From: Streptomyces fuscichromogenes
Lineage (GTDB): Bacteria > Actinomycetota > Actinomycetes > Streptomycetales > Streptomycetaceae
Length of the DNA stretch: 64,000 bases
Direction: 5' to 3'
Assembly: GCF_014645815.1 (NCBI RefSeq)
Contig: NZ_BMML01000010.1
Location: 62,001 to 126,000, forward strand
Under the pieces are notes generated by a model, which saw nothing but the letters and a program-made list of their open reading frames with translations, made no database searches and was not told where the DNA came from. This document shows, piece after piece, positions 27,388 to 36,227 of the stretch. A program made the position numbers and the translations under genes. How positions within the stretch are numbered: the first letter of the stretch is position 1; each line of letters opens with the position of its first letter.

Positions 27388-28206
27388 TCAGTTCTCCGGG
27401 CGGCCGGCGGTCACCGCGTAGAAGGCGACCGCGGCGGCCGCGCCCACGTTGAGGGAGTCGACGCCGTGGGACATCGGGATGCGCACCCATTCGTCGGCGG
27501 CGACCAGGGCCTGGGTGGAGAGTCCGTCGCCCTCCGCGCCGAGCATCAGGGCGACCCTGTCCATCCGGTGCGGGGCGGCCTCGTCCAGGCTGCGGGCCTT
27601 CTCGTCCGGGGTGAGGGCGAGCAGCGTGAACCCGGCCTCGCGGACCGAGTCCAGGCCCTTGGGCCAGGTGTCGAGCCGGGCGTACGGCACGGAGAAGACC
27701 GCGCCCATCGAGACCTTCACGCTGCGGCGGTAGAGCGGGTCGGCACAGTCCGGGGAGAGCAGTACCGCGTCCATGCCGAGGGCGGCCGCCGAGCGGAAGA
27801 TCGCGCCGATGTTGGTGTGGTCGTTGACCGACTCCATGACGACGACCCGGCGGGCGGTGCGCAGCAGGTCGGTCGCCGTCGGCAGCGGTTTGCGCTGCAT
27901 GGAGGCGAGCGCGCCACGGTGCACGTGGTAGCCGGTGACCTTCTCGGCGAGCTCCGGGCTGACCGCGTAGACGGGCGCCGGGAGTTCGTCGATGACGTCG
28001 CGCATGACGTCGACCCACTTGGCGGACAGCAGCATGGAACGCATCTCGTAGCCCGCGTCCTTCGCCCTGCGGATGACCTTCTCGCCCTCGGCGATGAACA
28101 GGCCCTCGGCCGGTTCGCGCTTGCGGCGCAACTCGACGTCGGTCAGGCCCGTGTAGTCACGGAGGCGCGGGTCGTCGGGATCCTCAACGGTGATGAGATC
28201 GGCCAC
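27388..28206 (-). CDS. TrmH/SpoU-family RNA 2'-O-methyltransferase
   Basis: A 272-residue SPOUT methyltransferase. The N-terminal substrate-binding region includes EGLFIAEGEKVIRRA. The three SpoU motifs are NIGAIFRSA, LMLGAEGDGLS and IPMSHGVDSLNVGAAAAV, the last forming the trefoil knot that binds S-adenosylmethionine. It methylates a ribose in rRNA or tRNA, and the target is unknown. It starts at ATG 28206. The NUDIX remnant follows two bases after its stop, indicating a former two-gene operon. Confidence 0.9.
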   Translation of the reverse strand: MADLITVEDPDDPRLRDYTGLTDVELRRKREPAEGLFIAEGEKVIRRAKDAGYEMRSMLLSAKWVDVMRDVIDELPAPVYAVSPELAEKVTGYHVHRGALASMQRKPLPTATDLLRTARRVVVMESVNDHTNIGAIFRSAAALGMDAVLLSPDCADPLYRRSVKVSMGAVFSVPYARLDTWPKGLDSVREAGFTLLALTPDEKARSLDEAAPHRMDRVALMLGAEGDGLSTQALVAADEWVRIPMSHGVDSLNVGAAAAVAFYAVTAGRPEN

Positions 28207-28298
28207 AGGGTGATACTGCCTTGTCCTGGGTGGGGTGCCAATGGTCTGGGACGGGTTGTGTTACCCGGGGTTACGTCAGTGCCCGCGTGGGTGCCCTT

Positions 28299-29531
28299 TC
28301 AGGCCGCCGGGCTCGGGCCGACGTTCACGACCGCGCCGATCACGATGACCGCCGGGGGTTTCACCTCCTCGGCGCGGACGACCTCCGCGACCGTGGCGAG
28401 GGTCGCGTCGACCCGGCGCTGCGCGGCCGTCGTGCCTTCCTGGACGAGCGCGACAGGGGTGTCCGGGGACTTGCCGTGCGCGACGAGCGTCTCGGCGATC
28501 TTCCCGATCTTGTCGACGCCCATGAGGACGACGAGCGTCCCGGTCAGCTTCGCGAGGGACGGCCAGTCGGCCAGCGACCGCTCGTCGTCCGGCGCGACGT
28601 GTCCGCTGACCACCGTGAACTCGTGTGCGACGCCCCGGTGGGTGACCGGGATGCCGGCGGCGGACGGCACGGAGATCGAGCTGGAGATACCGGGGACGAC
28701 CGTGCACGGGATCCCGGCCTCGGCGAGCGCCTGGACCTCCTCCATGCCCCGGCCGAAGACGTAGGGGTCGCCGCCCTTCAGCCGTACGACCGACTTGCCC
28801 TGCTTGGCATGCTCGATGAGGGCGTTGTTGATGGCCTCCTGGGCCATGTACCTGCCGTACGGGATCTTCGCCGCGTCGATCACCTCGACGTGCGGCGGGA
28901 GTTCGGCGAGGAGGTCGCGGGGGCCGAGGCGGTCGGCGATGACGACGTCGGCCGCGGCGAGCAGCCGGCGGCCGCGGACCGTGATGAGGTCGGGGTCGCC
29001 GGGTCCGCCGCCGACCAGGGCGACGCCGGGGGCGCGGGTGCGGTGGTGGGGGGCGACGAGGGTGCCGTCGCGCAGTCCCTCGACGACCGCGTCCCGGATG
29101 GCGGCGGTGTGGCGGGGGTCGCGGCCGCGCGCGTCCGTGGTGAGGACCGCGACCGTGACGCCCTCGCTGTGGCCGGTCGCCGGGGTCCAGGCGGTGGCCT
29201 GGTCGGCGTCGTCGGAACGCACGCACCAGACCCGATGCCGGTCCGCTTCCGCGGAGGCAGCGGTGTTGGCGGCGGGGTCGCTGGTGGCGATGAGGGCGTA
29301 CCAGGCCTCGGCGAGGTCGCCGTCCTGGTAGGGGCGCCGGGCCCAGGTGATCTCGCCGGCGTCGGCCATCGCCTCGACGGAGGGGGTGGCTTCCGGCGAT
29401 ACGAGGGTGATGTCGGCGCCCGCTGCGATGAGAGCCGGGAGACGGCGCTGGGCCACCTGGCCACCGCCGAGGACGACCACGCGGCGGCCTGAGAGGCGGA
29501 GGCCTACGGGGTAGGCGGGGTGTTCGGCCAT
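28299..29531 (-). CDS. cobA: siroheme synthase-like fusion: precorrin-2 dehydrogenase + uroporphyrinogen-III C-methyltransferase
   Basis: A 410-residue bifunctional enzyme. Residues 1-150 carry the NAD-binding GGGQVAQRR (22-30) of the precorrin-2 dehydrogenase/ferrochelatase module. From about residue 168 comes the SUMT domain (VALVGGGPGDPDLITVRG, VVRLKGGDPYVFGRG, GISSSISVPSAAGIPVTHRG). It makes precorrin-2 (and possibly sirohydrochlorin or siroheme) from uroporphyrinogen III, at the entrance of cobalamin synthesis. The next upstream gene on the same strand is the BluB-CobT fusion, 393 bases away across a heptamer repeat. Confidence 0.9.
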   Translation of the reverse strand: MAEHPAYPVGLRLSGRRVVVLGGGQVAQRRLPALIAAGADITLVSPEATPSVEAMADAGEITWARRPYQDGDLAEAWYALIATSDPAANTAASAEADRHRVWCVRSDDADQATAWTPATGHSEGVTVAVLTTDARGRDPRHTAAIRDAVVEGLRDGTLVAPHHRTRAPGVALVGGGPGDPDLITVRGRRLLAAADVVIADRLGPRDLLAELPPHVEVIDAAKIPYGRYMAQEAINNALIEHAKQGKSVVRLKGGDPYVFGRGMEEVQALAEAGIPCTVVPGISSSISVPSAAGIPVTHRGVAHEFTVVSGHVAPDDERSLADWPSLAKLTGTLVVLMGVDKIGKIAETLVAHGKSPDTPVALVQEGTTAAQRRVDATLATVAEVVRAEEVKPPAVIVIGAVVNVGPSPAA

Positions 29532-29652
29532 GAGGTGCGGCTCCTCTTTCGGCGGCGGTGGGGTAGCCCTGACGTGCAGATTTTACGGGGCGGGGGTTTT
29601 GGGCGGCTCAGGTGTCCGGGGGCTGGGCATCGCGTGCCGGGTGCGCGGCTGC

Positions 29653-29704
29653 GGGTGGTTGTGCCCACCCGTTCCGCCGTGCGGAACGCCTGCCCACAAC
29701 CGCT
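29653..29704. repeat. dispersed palindromic element, copy 2
   Basis: An imperfect inverted repeat: GTGGTTGTGCCCACCCGTTC on one arm and GAACGCCTGCCCACAACC on the other, around CGCCGTGCG. It is related to 24716-24762, with covarying stem bases (GTTCCGC/GCGGAAC here, GTGCCGC/GCGGCAC there). Confidence 0.65.
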
Positions 29705-29784
29705 GGGTCGGCCAGAGGGAAACCCGGCGCGGCGGACCGCGGCCGGCAACCACCGGTCGGCCGAACAGGAACCCGGTCGGCCGT

Positions 29785-29882
29785 CCCGCAGCCCGCAGCC
29801 CGCAGCCCGCAGCCCGCAGCCCGCAGCCCGCAGCCCGCAGCCCGCAGCCCGCAGCCCGCAGCCCGCAGCCCGCAGCCCGCAG
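29785..29882. repeat. heptamer tandem array (CCCGCAG)14
   Basis: Fourteen perfect head-to-tail copies of the 7-base unit over 98 bases, starting 43 bases beyond the stop of the BluB-CobT gene. No substitutions are seen, so the array is young or actively homogenised. Confidence 0.95.
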
Positions 29883-29924
29883 GCAACGACCAGCCGGCCG
29901 CTGCGGGAACGCGGGACGCGGTCC

Positions 29925-32900
29925 CTACTTCTCCGTCACGCCCGCCGAGTCGAACGTCGCCACCTCGTGCATCGCCCTCGCCGTGCTCTGGACCAGCGGG
30001 AGCGCCAGCAGCGCGCCCGTGCCCTCGCCCAGACGCAGGTCCAGGTCGACCAGGGGGCGCAGGCCCAGCTTGTTCAGGGCTGCCACGTGGCCCGGTTCCG
30101 CGCTGCGGTGGCCGGCGATGCAGGCGGCCAGGACCTCGGGGGCGATCGCGCGGGCCACGAGGGCGGCGGCGCCCGCGCTGACGCCGTCGAGGATCACCGG
30201 CGTACGCAGGGACGCGCCGCCCAGCAACAGGCCCACCATCGCCGCGTGTTCGAAGCCGCCGACCGCGGCGAGGACGCCGATCGGGTCGGCCGGGTCCGGC
30301 TGGTGGAGTTCCAGGGCGCGGCGGACCACCTCGGTCTTGCGGGCGAGGGTCTCGTCGTTGATGCCGGTGCCGCGGCCGGTGACCTCGGCGGGGTCGGCGC
30401 CCGTGAAGACGGAGATCAACGCGGCGGACGCGGTCGTGTTCGCGATGCCCATCTCACCGGTGAGCAGCGCCTTGTTGCCCGCGGCCACCAGGTCCCTGGC
30501 CGTCTCGATGCCCACCTCGATGGCCTGCTTGGCCTCCTCGCGGGTCATCGCGGCGCCCGTCGTCATGTCGGACGTGCCCGCGCGGACCTTGCGCGGCAGC
30601 AGCCCCGGCGTGGCCGGCAGCTCGGACGCGACACCGACGTCCACCACGCACACCTCGGCGCCCACCTGGCCGGCGAACGCGTTGCAGACCGCTCCGCCGC
30701 CGAGGAAGTTGGCCACCATCTGGGCGGTGACCTCCTGCGGCCACGGCGTGACGCCCTGGGCGTGCACCCCGTGGTCACCGGCGAAGATCGCGACCGCCGC
30801 GGGCTCCGGGATCGGCGGCGGGCACTGCCGGGACAGTCCGGACAGCTGGGCGGAGATGATCTCCAGCATGCCGAGCGCACCGGCCGGCTTGGTCATCCGC
30901 TTCTGCCGCTCCCAGGCCTCGCCGAGCGCCTTGGCGTCCAGCGGACGGACGCTGGCGACGGTCTCGGCGAGCAGGTCGTGCGGGTCCTCGCCGGGCAGCG
31001 CGCGACGACCGTACGTCTCCTCGTGGACCACCCAGGACAGCGGGCGGCGCTTGGACCAGCCGGCCTGCATCAGCTCGGGCTCGTCCGGGAACTCGTCGAC
31101 GTAGCCCACGCACAGGTACGCGATGACTTCGAGATGCTCGGGCAGCCCCAGCGCGCGGACCATCTCGCGCTCGTCGAAGAAGCTGACCCAGCCGACGCCG
31201 AGGCCCTCGGCGCGGGCGGCGAGCCAGAGGTTCTCGACGGCGAGCGCTGCGGAGTAGGGCGCCATCTGCGGCTGGGTGTGCCGGCCGAGGGTGTGGCGGC
31301 CGCCGCGGGTCGGGTCGGCGGTGACGACGATGTTCACCGGGGTGTCGAGGATGGCCTCGATCTTCAGTTCCTTGAACTGCTTCGCGCGGCCCTTGGGGAG
31401 GGACTTGGCGTAGGCGTCGCGCTGGCGCATGGCCAGTTCGTGCATCGAGCGGCGGGTGTCGGCCGAGCGGATGACGACGAAGTCCCAGGGCTGGGAGTGG
31501 CCGACGGAGGGCGCGGTGTGGGCGGCCTCCAGGACGCGCAGCAGCACCTCGTGCGGGATGGGGTCGCTGCGGAAGCCGTTGCGGATGTCACGGCGTTCGC
31601 GCATGACCTTGAGGACGGCCTCGCGTTCGGCGTCGTCGTAGGCGGGCGCGGCCGGGCCGGTGGACTGACGTGCTTCTGCCACGGGGGCCGTGCTCTCTTC
31701 CTGGTCGGCGGCCCTGGTGTCCAGGTCCTCCGCTTGCTGTACGACGTCGGGGTGCTCCGGCAGCGGAGCGGGTTCGGCCTCGCGGGGCCCGGGGACCGTC
31801 GCCGCCTGCTCGGGCGACGGCTCGCCGCCCTGGTCCTGCGCGGGGAGGACCAGCGGGTGGGGCGGGGTGGGGGCGAGGTGCGGGGTGGTCGGCAGCTGGC
31901 CGTCGACGGGGACGAACTCGCCCAGGGGCTGCTCCGGCGCGGGTTCCGCCGGGACGGTGGCCGCCGCCAGGGGCTCCGGGACCGCCGGGGTCTCCTCGGC
32001 GGCGGGGGCGGGCGCGGTGCCCTGGGTCTGCGGACCGGCGAGGGGGACCTCGACCAGCTGGGCGGACTGTGCCTGGGGGGTCTCGGCCAAGGGGACGGCG
32101 GCCGGGGCGGGGACCTCGGCCTGGGCTGCCGGGACGGCCGGGGCGACCTGCTCGGCCTCCGGTGCGGCCGGGGCGAGGGGCTCCGGCGGCTGGGGGAGCT
32201 GCGGCAACTCGGCGGCGACGGGCACGGGGGCGGCCGGGGCGGACTCCTCGGCGGCAGCCTCCTCGGGCCGCACCGGCACGGGCGGCACGGCGGGCACCGG
32301 CTGGGCGGACCCGGCCACGACGGCCTCCAGGACCGGAACGGCCCCGGCCACGACGGACTCGGACAGGACGGACTCGGGCAGGACGGACTCGGGCAGGACG
32401 GTTTCCGGTGCGGTGACTTCGTGTGCGACCGCTTCTGGTACGACGGATTCCGGCACAACCGCTTCCGGTACAGCCGCTTCCGGTACGACCGCTTCCGGTG
32501 CCGGGCCGGACTCGGCGGCGACGGTCTCCGTGACCTGCTCTGGCACGACGGCCGGCGGCACGGCGTGCTGCTCCGGCACGACTGGCTGCGCCTGCTGCCC
32601 CGGCCCGGTCGGCATCGCCTCGGCGGCGGCCGACTCCGGTACGGCGAACTGCTGACCGGCCTCCGCCACCACGGGCGCGGCCTCGGGTTCGACAGGCCCA
32701 CCGGGTGCCGGGTCGGCGCCGGGAACCTGTACCGCCTCCGGCCCCTGCGCGACCTCCGGGAACCGCGGCGCCGGGGGGGCGTCCGACAGCTGTGCGTCCT
32801 GCGCGACCTGCGGCGCCACCGGGCCCTCGGGCCCCAGGTCGCCCCCGGGCTCGGCCGCCGGCGCGGGAACGCCCGCCTCGACCGGCCGGGCCGCGCCCTG

Positions 32901-33737
32901 CGGACCGTACGCGTTCTCGGGCCGCACGGCGACGCCGGCCGCCGGTGCCTGCGGCTCCGGCGCGACATCCGTGACCACGGCCGCGGTGACGAGCCGGGCG
33001 ACGGCCGCCTGGGCGGCGCCGGACGGCTCGGGCGTGTGGAACTCGTGGCCGACCGCGAGCTGCGGCTCCGGAACAGCGACAGGGGCAGGGGCAGCGGAAG
33101 CCGCGACGGCAACCGTCTCCGAAACCGGAACAACCGTTTCGGCAGCCGGGGCCTGTGCGACCACCTGGGCCACCGGAACGGCCTGCGGTGCCGTCTGCGG
33201 CACGCTCTGCGGCGCACCCCAGGGCGCGGCGGACTGCGGTACGGCCTCGTGCAGCGGCTGGACGTCGAGGTACTCGGGACCGGCCGTCGGCGGACCCGGC
33301 TGCCGTACCGGCGCACCGGCCGGGCCGCGGTCGGCGAGGGAGCGGACCATGCTGGTGGAGGAGTCCGGGATCGGCGGCCCGAGGTGCAGCGGTCGGCGCG
33401 GCGCCGGGGCGGCCGCCGGGTCGTGCGGCACGGAGAGGATCGGGGACGCCGGTACCGAGCTGGGCAGCCGGACGGCGGTGAGGTCCACCGAGCCGCTGTC
33501 CCGGCCGTCCGTCTCGTGCGGGCCGGGCTCGTGAACGGTCTCGACGACCGGCTCCGGGGCCGGCGGCGGCACTTCGTTGCCCCAGGCACCCTGGGCGCCG
33601 GGAAGGAGCAGGTCCTCGTCCTCGGCAGGAGACTCGGAGAGGTAGGTGTACGCGCCGTGCGCGGGAACGCCCGGCTGCTCCACCATGCCTGCGCTCTCCG
33701 GCAGTCCCTCGCCCGGGACCTGGCCGGTGTCCGTCAT
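29925..33737 (-). CDS. cobT: BluB-CobT fusion with a very long disordered N-terminus (dimethylbenzimidazole synthase + phosphoribosyltransferase)
   Basis: A 1270-residue protein. Residues 1 to about 690 are low complexity, rich in Pro/Ala/Glu/Val with PEAVV-like repeats and no predicted fold. About 697-905 is BluB (MRERRDIRNGFRSDPIP, AAHTAPSVGHSQPWDFVV, GVGWVSFFDEREM), which cleaves reduced FMN to 5,6-dimethylbenzimidazole. About 915-1270 is CobT (IFAGDHGVHAQGVTPWP, GEMGIANTTASAAL, GEGTGALLALPL with the catalytic Glu near 1237), which makes alpha-ribazole phosphate. The fusion would channel the base directly. ATG 33737 has a GAGGGG ribosome site. No cobalamin riboswitch was recognised upstream. 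Confidence 0.9.
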   Translation of the reverse strand: MTDTGQVPGEGLPESAGMVEQPGVPAHGAYTYLSESPAEDEDLLLPGAQGAWGNEVPPPAPEPVVETVHEPGPHETDGRDSGSVDLTAVRLPSSVPASPILSVPHDPAAAPAPRRPLHLGPPIPDSSTSMVRSLADRGPAGAPVRQPGPPTAGPEYLDVQPLHEAVPQSAAPWGAPQSVPQTAPQAVPVAQVVAQAPAAETVVPVSETVAVAASAAPAPVAVPEPQLAVGHEFHTPEPSGAAQAAVARLVTAAVVTDVAPEPQAPAAGVAVRPENAYGPQGAARPVEAGVPAPAAEPGGDLGPEGPVAPQVAQDAQLSDAPPAPRFPEVAQGPEAVQVPGADPAPGGPVEPEAAPVVAEAGQQFAVPESAAAEAMPTGPGQQAQPVVPEQHAVPPAVVPEQVTETVAAESGPAPEAVVPEAAVPEAVVPESVVPEAVAHEVTAPETVLPESVLPESVLSESVVAGAVPVLEAVVAGSAQPVPAVPPVPVRPEEAAAEESAPAAPVPVAAELPQLPQPPEPLAPAAPEAEQVAPAVPAAQAEVPAPAAVPLAETPQAQSAQLVEVPLAGPQTQGTAPAPAAEETPAVPEPLAAATVPAEPAPEQPLGEFVPVDGQLPTTPHLAPTPPHPLVLPAQDQGGEPSPEQAATVPGPREAEPAPLPEHPDVVQQAEDLDTRAADQEESTAPVAEARQSTGPAAPAYDDAEREAVLKVMRERRDIRNGFRSDPIPHEVLLRVLEAAHTAPSVGHSQPWDFVVIRSADTRRSMHELAMRQRDAYAKSLPKGRAKQFKELKIEAILDTPVNIVVTADPTRGGRHTLGRHTQPQMAPYSAALAVENLWLAARAEGLGVGWVSFFDEREMVRALGLPEHLEVIAYLCVGYVDEFPDEPELMQAGWSKRRPLSWVVHEETYGRRALPGEDPHDLLAETVASVRPLDAKALGEAWERQKRMTKPAGALGMLEIISAQLSGLSRQCPPPIPEPAAVAIFAGDHGVHAQGVTPWPQEVTAQMVANFLGGGAVCNAFAGQVGAEVCVVDVGVASELPATPGLLPRKVRAGTSDMTTGAAMTREEAKQAIEVGIETARDLVAAGNKALLTGEMGIANTTASAALISVFTGADPAEVTGRGTGINDETLARKTEVVRRALELHQPDPADPIGVLAAVGGFEHAAMVGLLLGGASLRTPVILDGVSAGAAALVARAIAPEVLAACIAGHRSAEPGHVAALNKLGLRPLVDLDLRLGEGTGALLALPLVQSTARAMHEVATFDSAGVTEK

Positions 33738-34081
33738 GCGTACCCCTCGCCCATCGGTTAGTGCCTTCCACGACCAGCTCGCCCGGGACGGCGCACCGAC
33801 CGTCCCGCAGTGAAGAACGAGCGTGCACGCCCAGCGGCACGAACGACCCGCCGGAAAAGGCGACAAAGCCATTCAGTGGCATTGTCCCGGCCGTTCGACC
33901 GTCGCGACAGCGTGATCCGCGACAGCCCGCTGTGGACTGCGCCACGTTGCGCGTCCCCGGTTCTGCCGTACCACACCCGCTCCAAAAGGGGCGTGTTTTC
34001 CGGACATTGACGAACGAATGTCCGGGCCACCGGTGCAGTGCAGCGATCGGCCAGCCTACCGCGCGCAGTATGACAACAGGA
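33738..34081. promoter_or_regulatory. upstream region of the BluB-CobT gene
   Basis: A 344-base gap with no gene. It contains a perfect 9-base inverted repeat CCGGACATT...AATGTCCGG at 34000-34025 (8-base loop) and a weaker GGGACGG...CCGTCCC pair at 33785-33806. A B12-box was looked for and not found. Confidence 0.45.
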
Positions 34082-35308
34082 TCACGGGGCGCGCTCAGGT
34101 AGAACGCCGCTGAGCAGGAACGCGACGTTCCGCTCGGTCTCCGTCCAGGCCCTGGTGTCGAGTTCGACGGACTGCAGCAGGGCGCACTCGACGTCGTATC
34201 CGTGCTCGGTCAGGTCGCGGCCGATGAGTTCCGCCGCGTCCCGGGTGGCGGCGTGCGTGACGATGCGCTGCGGCCGGCGGTCGGCGACCGCGGAGACCAC
34301 CGCGGCTCCCCCGCCGCCGACCCGGACGACATCGGGCTCGGGCAGGTTCTCCAGCACGTGCGGGGCGCTGCCGTGCACGATGTGGAGCTGCACCCCGAAC
34401 CTGCGGCCGGCCGCCTCGCTGCGGACGCAGGCCGCGAGATCCCGGTCGACGGCGAGGACGGCGGCGCCGGCGCGCGCGGCCTCGGTGGCGAACGCGCCGC
34501 TGCCGCAGCCGATGTCCCAGACCAGGTCCCCCATCCGGGGCCCCAGGCGGGCGAGTTGGGCGGCGCGTAGCAGCTCCGTCTCCCCTTCGCCGAGCGCGGC
34601 TCCCTCGCCGTACTCCGTGTCGGGCCGCACCCAGCCGCGCGGGCCGGCCGCCGGATCCCGGCCGGCGATCCAGCCGCCGCCCTCGCCCGCGGCCACCGGT
34701 CCGGCCGGTCCTCCGATGACGATGACGACGTTGGGGTCGCGCCAGGTGTGGTCGGGGGCCTTGTCGGAGGTGACCACGGAGACCTGTTCGCGGTCGGTGC
34801 CGAGTTCCTCGCAGATGACGAAGGTGCGCGGGACCCCCTCCAGAAGCAGGCCGAGTTCGGCGGGGCCGGCGCCCGGTGAGGTCAGGACGGCGACCTTGGT
34901 GTGGGCGCGGCACACATTCACCGCGCGTCGCAGGGTGCGCCGGTGTGCCACGACCACCTGTGCGTCGTCCCAGGGCATGCCGGCTCGGGCGAAGGCGGCG
35001 GCCACCGAGGAGACGGCGGGCACGACCTCGACCTCCAGACCGAACTCCGGGGCGCGCAGGGTCCGCACCACGCCGAAGAAGCCGGGGTCGCCGTCGGCGA
35101 GCACCACGGCGGTACCGCGGTGGCCGGTGATGCGACGGGCGGCGAGGGCGACGCTGCCGAGGCGGATGCGTTCGGCGCGGGGCGGCACCTCGGGAAGGTC
35201 GAGATGGTGGGCCGCGCCCGCGACGAGGGTGGCGGCGCCGAGCGCGCCGCGTGCCGCGGCGGTCAGGGGCGAGCCGTCCCAGCCGATCACCGTGACCCGG
35301 TCGGCCAT
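34082..35308 (-). CDS. cobL: CobL-type precorrin-6Y C5,15-methyltransferase (CbiE-CbiT fusion)
   Basis: A 408-residue bifunctional enzyme. The N-terminal CbiE domain (1 to about 200) has VIGWDGSPL, LADGDPGFFG (71-79) and VVPAVSSVAAAFARAGMPWDD. The C-terminal CbiT domain (about 225-400) is a Rossmann methyltransferase with WDIGCGSGAFATEAA (264-278). It methylates C5 and C15 and decarboxylates the acetate side chain of precorrin-6 in corrin-ring formation. It lies upstream of the BluB-CobT gene on the same strand. Its promoter is probably in the 113 bases before ATG 35308. Confidence 0.9.
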   Translation of the reverse strand: MADRVTVIGWDGSPLTAAARGALGAATLVAGAAHHLDLPEVPPRAERIRLGSVALAARRITGHRGTAVVLADGDPGFFGVVRTLRAPEFGLEVEVVPAVSSVAAAFARAGMPWDDAQVVVAHRRTLRRAVNVCRAHTKVAVLTSPGAGPAELGLLLEGVPRTFVICEELGTDREQVSVVTSDKAPDHTWRDPNVVIVIGGPAGPVAAGEGGGWIAGRDPAAGPRGWVRPDTEYGEGAALGEGETELLRAAQLARLGPRMGDLVWDIGCGSGAFATEAARAGAAVLAVDRDLAACVRSEAAGRRFGVQLHIVHGSAPHVLENLPEPDVVRVGGGGAAVVSAVADRRPQRIVTHAATRDAAELIGRDLTEHGYDVECALLQSVELDTRAWTETERNVAFLLSGVLPERAP

Positions 35309-35421
35309 CGTCCTCAGTCTCCAGGGTTTTCGCAGGTCGTCAGGGTCGGGGCCCGGGGGCGGGCTCCGTGAGGGTACCCGGTGGAGCTGTCCGGCGGGTG
35401 CCGGGACGCGTCCCGTCGCCG

Positions 35422-36051
35422 TCAGTTCCAGGAGGTGAAGCCGTCGTCGCCGGCGAGTTCCCCGCCCGCGCCCTCCAGATCCTCCGGGAGCAGACTCCAC
35501 ACGATGTAGTCGGTCCGCATGTCCGCCCAGGTGCCGTCCTCGGTGCGGACGTGGACTATGCAGGCGTTGCGCAGCACGCCCTCGCTGATACAGCCGATCT
35601 TCTGGGCCACCTGCTGGGCGGCGGTGTTGTCGGCGGCGGTGCGCAGCTCGATGCGCTCGAACTTCTGGTCGCCGAAGAGCCATTGGGCGGTGGCGAGCGC
35701 CGCCTCGGAGGCGTAGCCCTCTCCGCGTGCCCAGGGGGCGATGATGTACGACAACTCGGTCGACCTGATGTACCAGTTGGTCCTGGCGAGCTGGATGACA
35801 CCGACCAGGCGCTGGGTGAGGAACTCGGTGACCGCGAGGTCCAGGCCCCGGCCGGCGAGCCGTTCGGACGGCGCGTACTCGGTGATCCAGCGCCGGGCGC
35901 GGTCCTCGCCGTACGGCTGGGGGACGCCGGTCCAGGCTCCCACCTGCTCGTCGTTCATCATCTCGGCCAGTGCGGGCACGTCGTCCTCGTCGAGGGCACG
36001 CAGCACCAACCGCTCCGTGCTGATGGAGATGTTGGGGAAGGTGCTAGTCAT
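35422..36051 (-). CDS. RimJ/RimL-type GNAT acetyltransferase
   Basis: A 209-residue GNAT protein. ISTERLVLRALDEDDVPALAEMM is the usual RimJ/RimL start. YIIAPWARGEGYASEAALATAQWLF contains the acetyl-CoA loop, and RIELRTAADNTAAQQVAQKIGCISEGVLRN is the C-terminal GNAT signature. It probably acetylates an N-terminal amine of a protein or an amino-sugar-like compound. Acidic and Trp residues end the chain. It is a single gene upstream of cobL and behind the metNIQ terminator. Confidence 0.85.
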   Translation of the reverse strand: MTSTFPNISISTERLVLRALDEDDVPALAEMMNDEQVGAWTGVPQPYGEDRARRWITEYAPSERLAGRGLDLAVTEFLTQRLVGVIQLARTNWYIRSTELSYIIAPWARGEGYASEAALATAQWLFGDQKFERIELRTAADNTAAQQVAQKIGCISEGVLRNACIVHVRTEDGTWADMRTDYIVWSLLPEDLEGAGGELAGDDGFTSWN

Positions 36052-36144
36052 GCGCCGCTCCGTAACCTTCGGAAATCCTTCAGGCCCGAACCTGCCGGGC
36101 CTGCGAACTGCCCAGCATGCAGCATGAAACCACCGAACCGCACG

Positions 36145-36179
36145 ACGGGGTCCACCCGTGGTGACCGAGTGGACCCCGT
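36145..36179 (-). terminator. terminator of the metNIQ operon
   Basis: An 11-base perfect stem (ACGGGGTCCAC / GTGGACCCCGT) with a 13-base loop, about 50 bases beyond the metQ stop. There is no clear U-tract. Confidence 0.65.
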
Positions 36180-36227
36180 GCGTGGCGATACGCCGTATAC
36201 GTGCCGCCCAAGGGAGGGGCGGGGCCG

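Larger units (their letters stand above)
29532..29924. other. intergenic region with palindrome and heptamer array
   Basis: This 393-base gap between two same-strand cobalamin genes has no gene. It holds a dispersed palindrome at 29653-29704 and 14 perfect copies of CCCGCAG at 29785-29882. Confidence 0.6.

Noticed and set aside
29785..29882. Heptamer array considered as CRISPR or an origin iteron cluster
   Set aside because: The units are 7 bases with no spacers, no DnaA boxes or Rep gene are near, and the locus is within a biosynthetic cluster.
29520..33761. A 1413-codon open frame on the plus strand opposite the BluB-CobT gene
   Set aside because: The real coding is on the minus strand, with clear BluB and CobT motifs. 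High GC removes stops from the opposite frames, and this translation is low complexity with no family motif.
33738..34081. Possible cobalamin riboswitch before the BluB-CobT gene
   Set aside because: No B12-box consensus or recognisable core was found; only simple inverted repeats are present.
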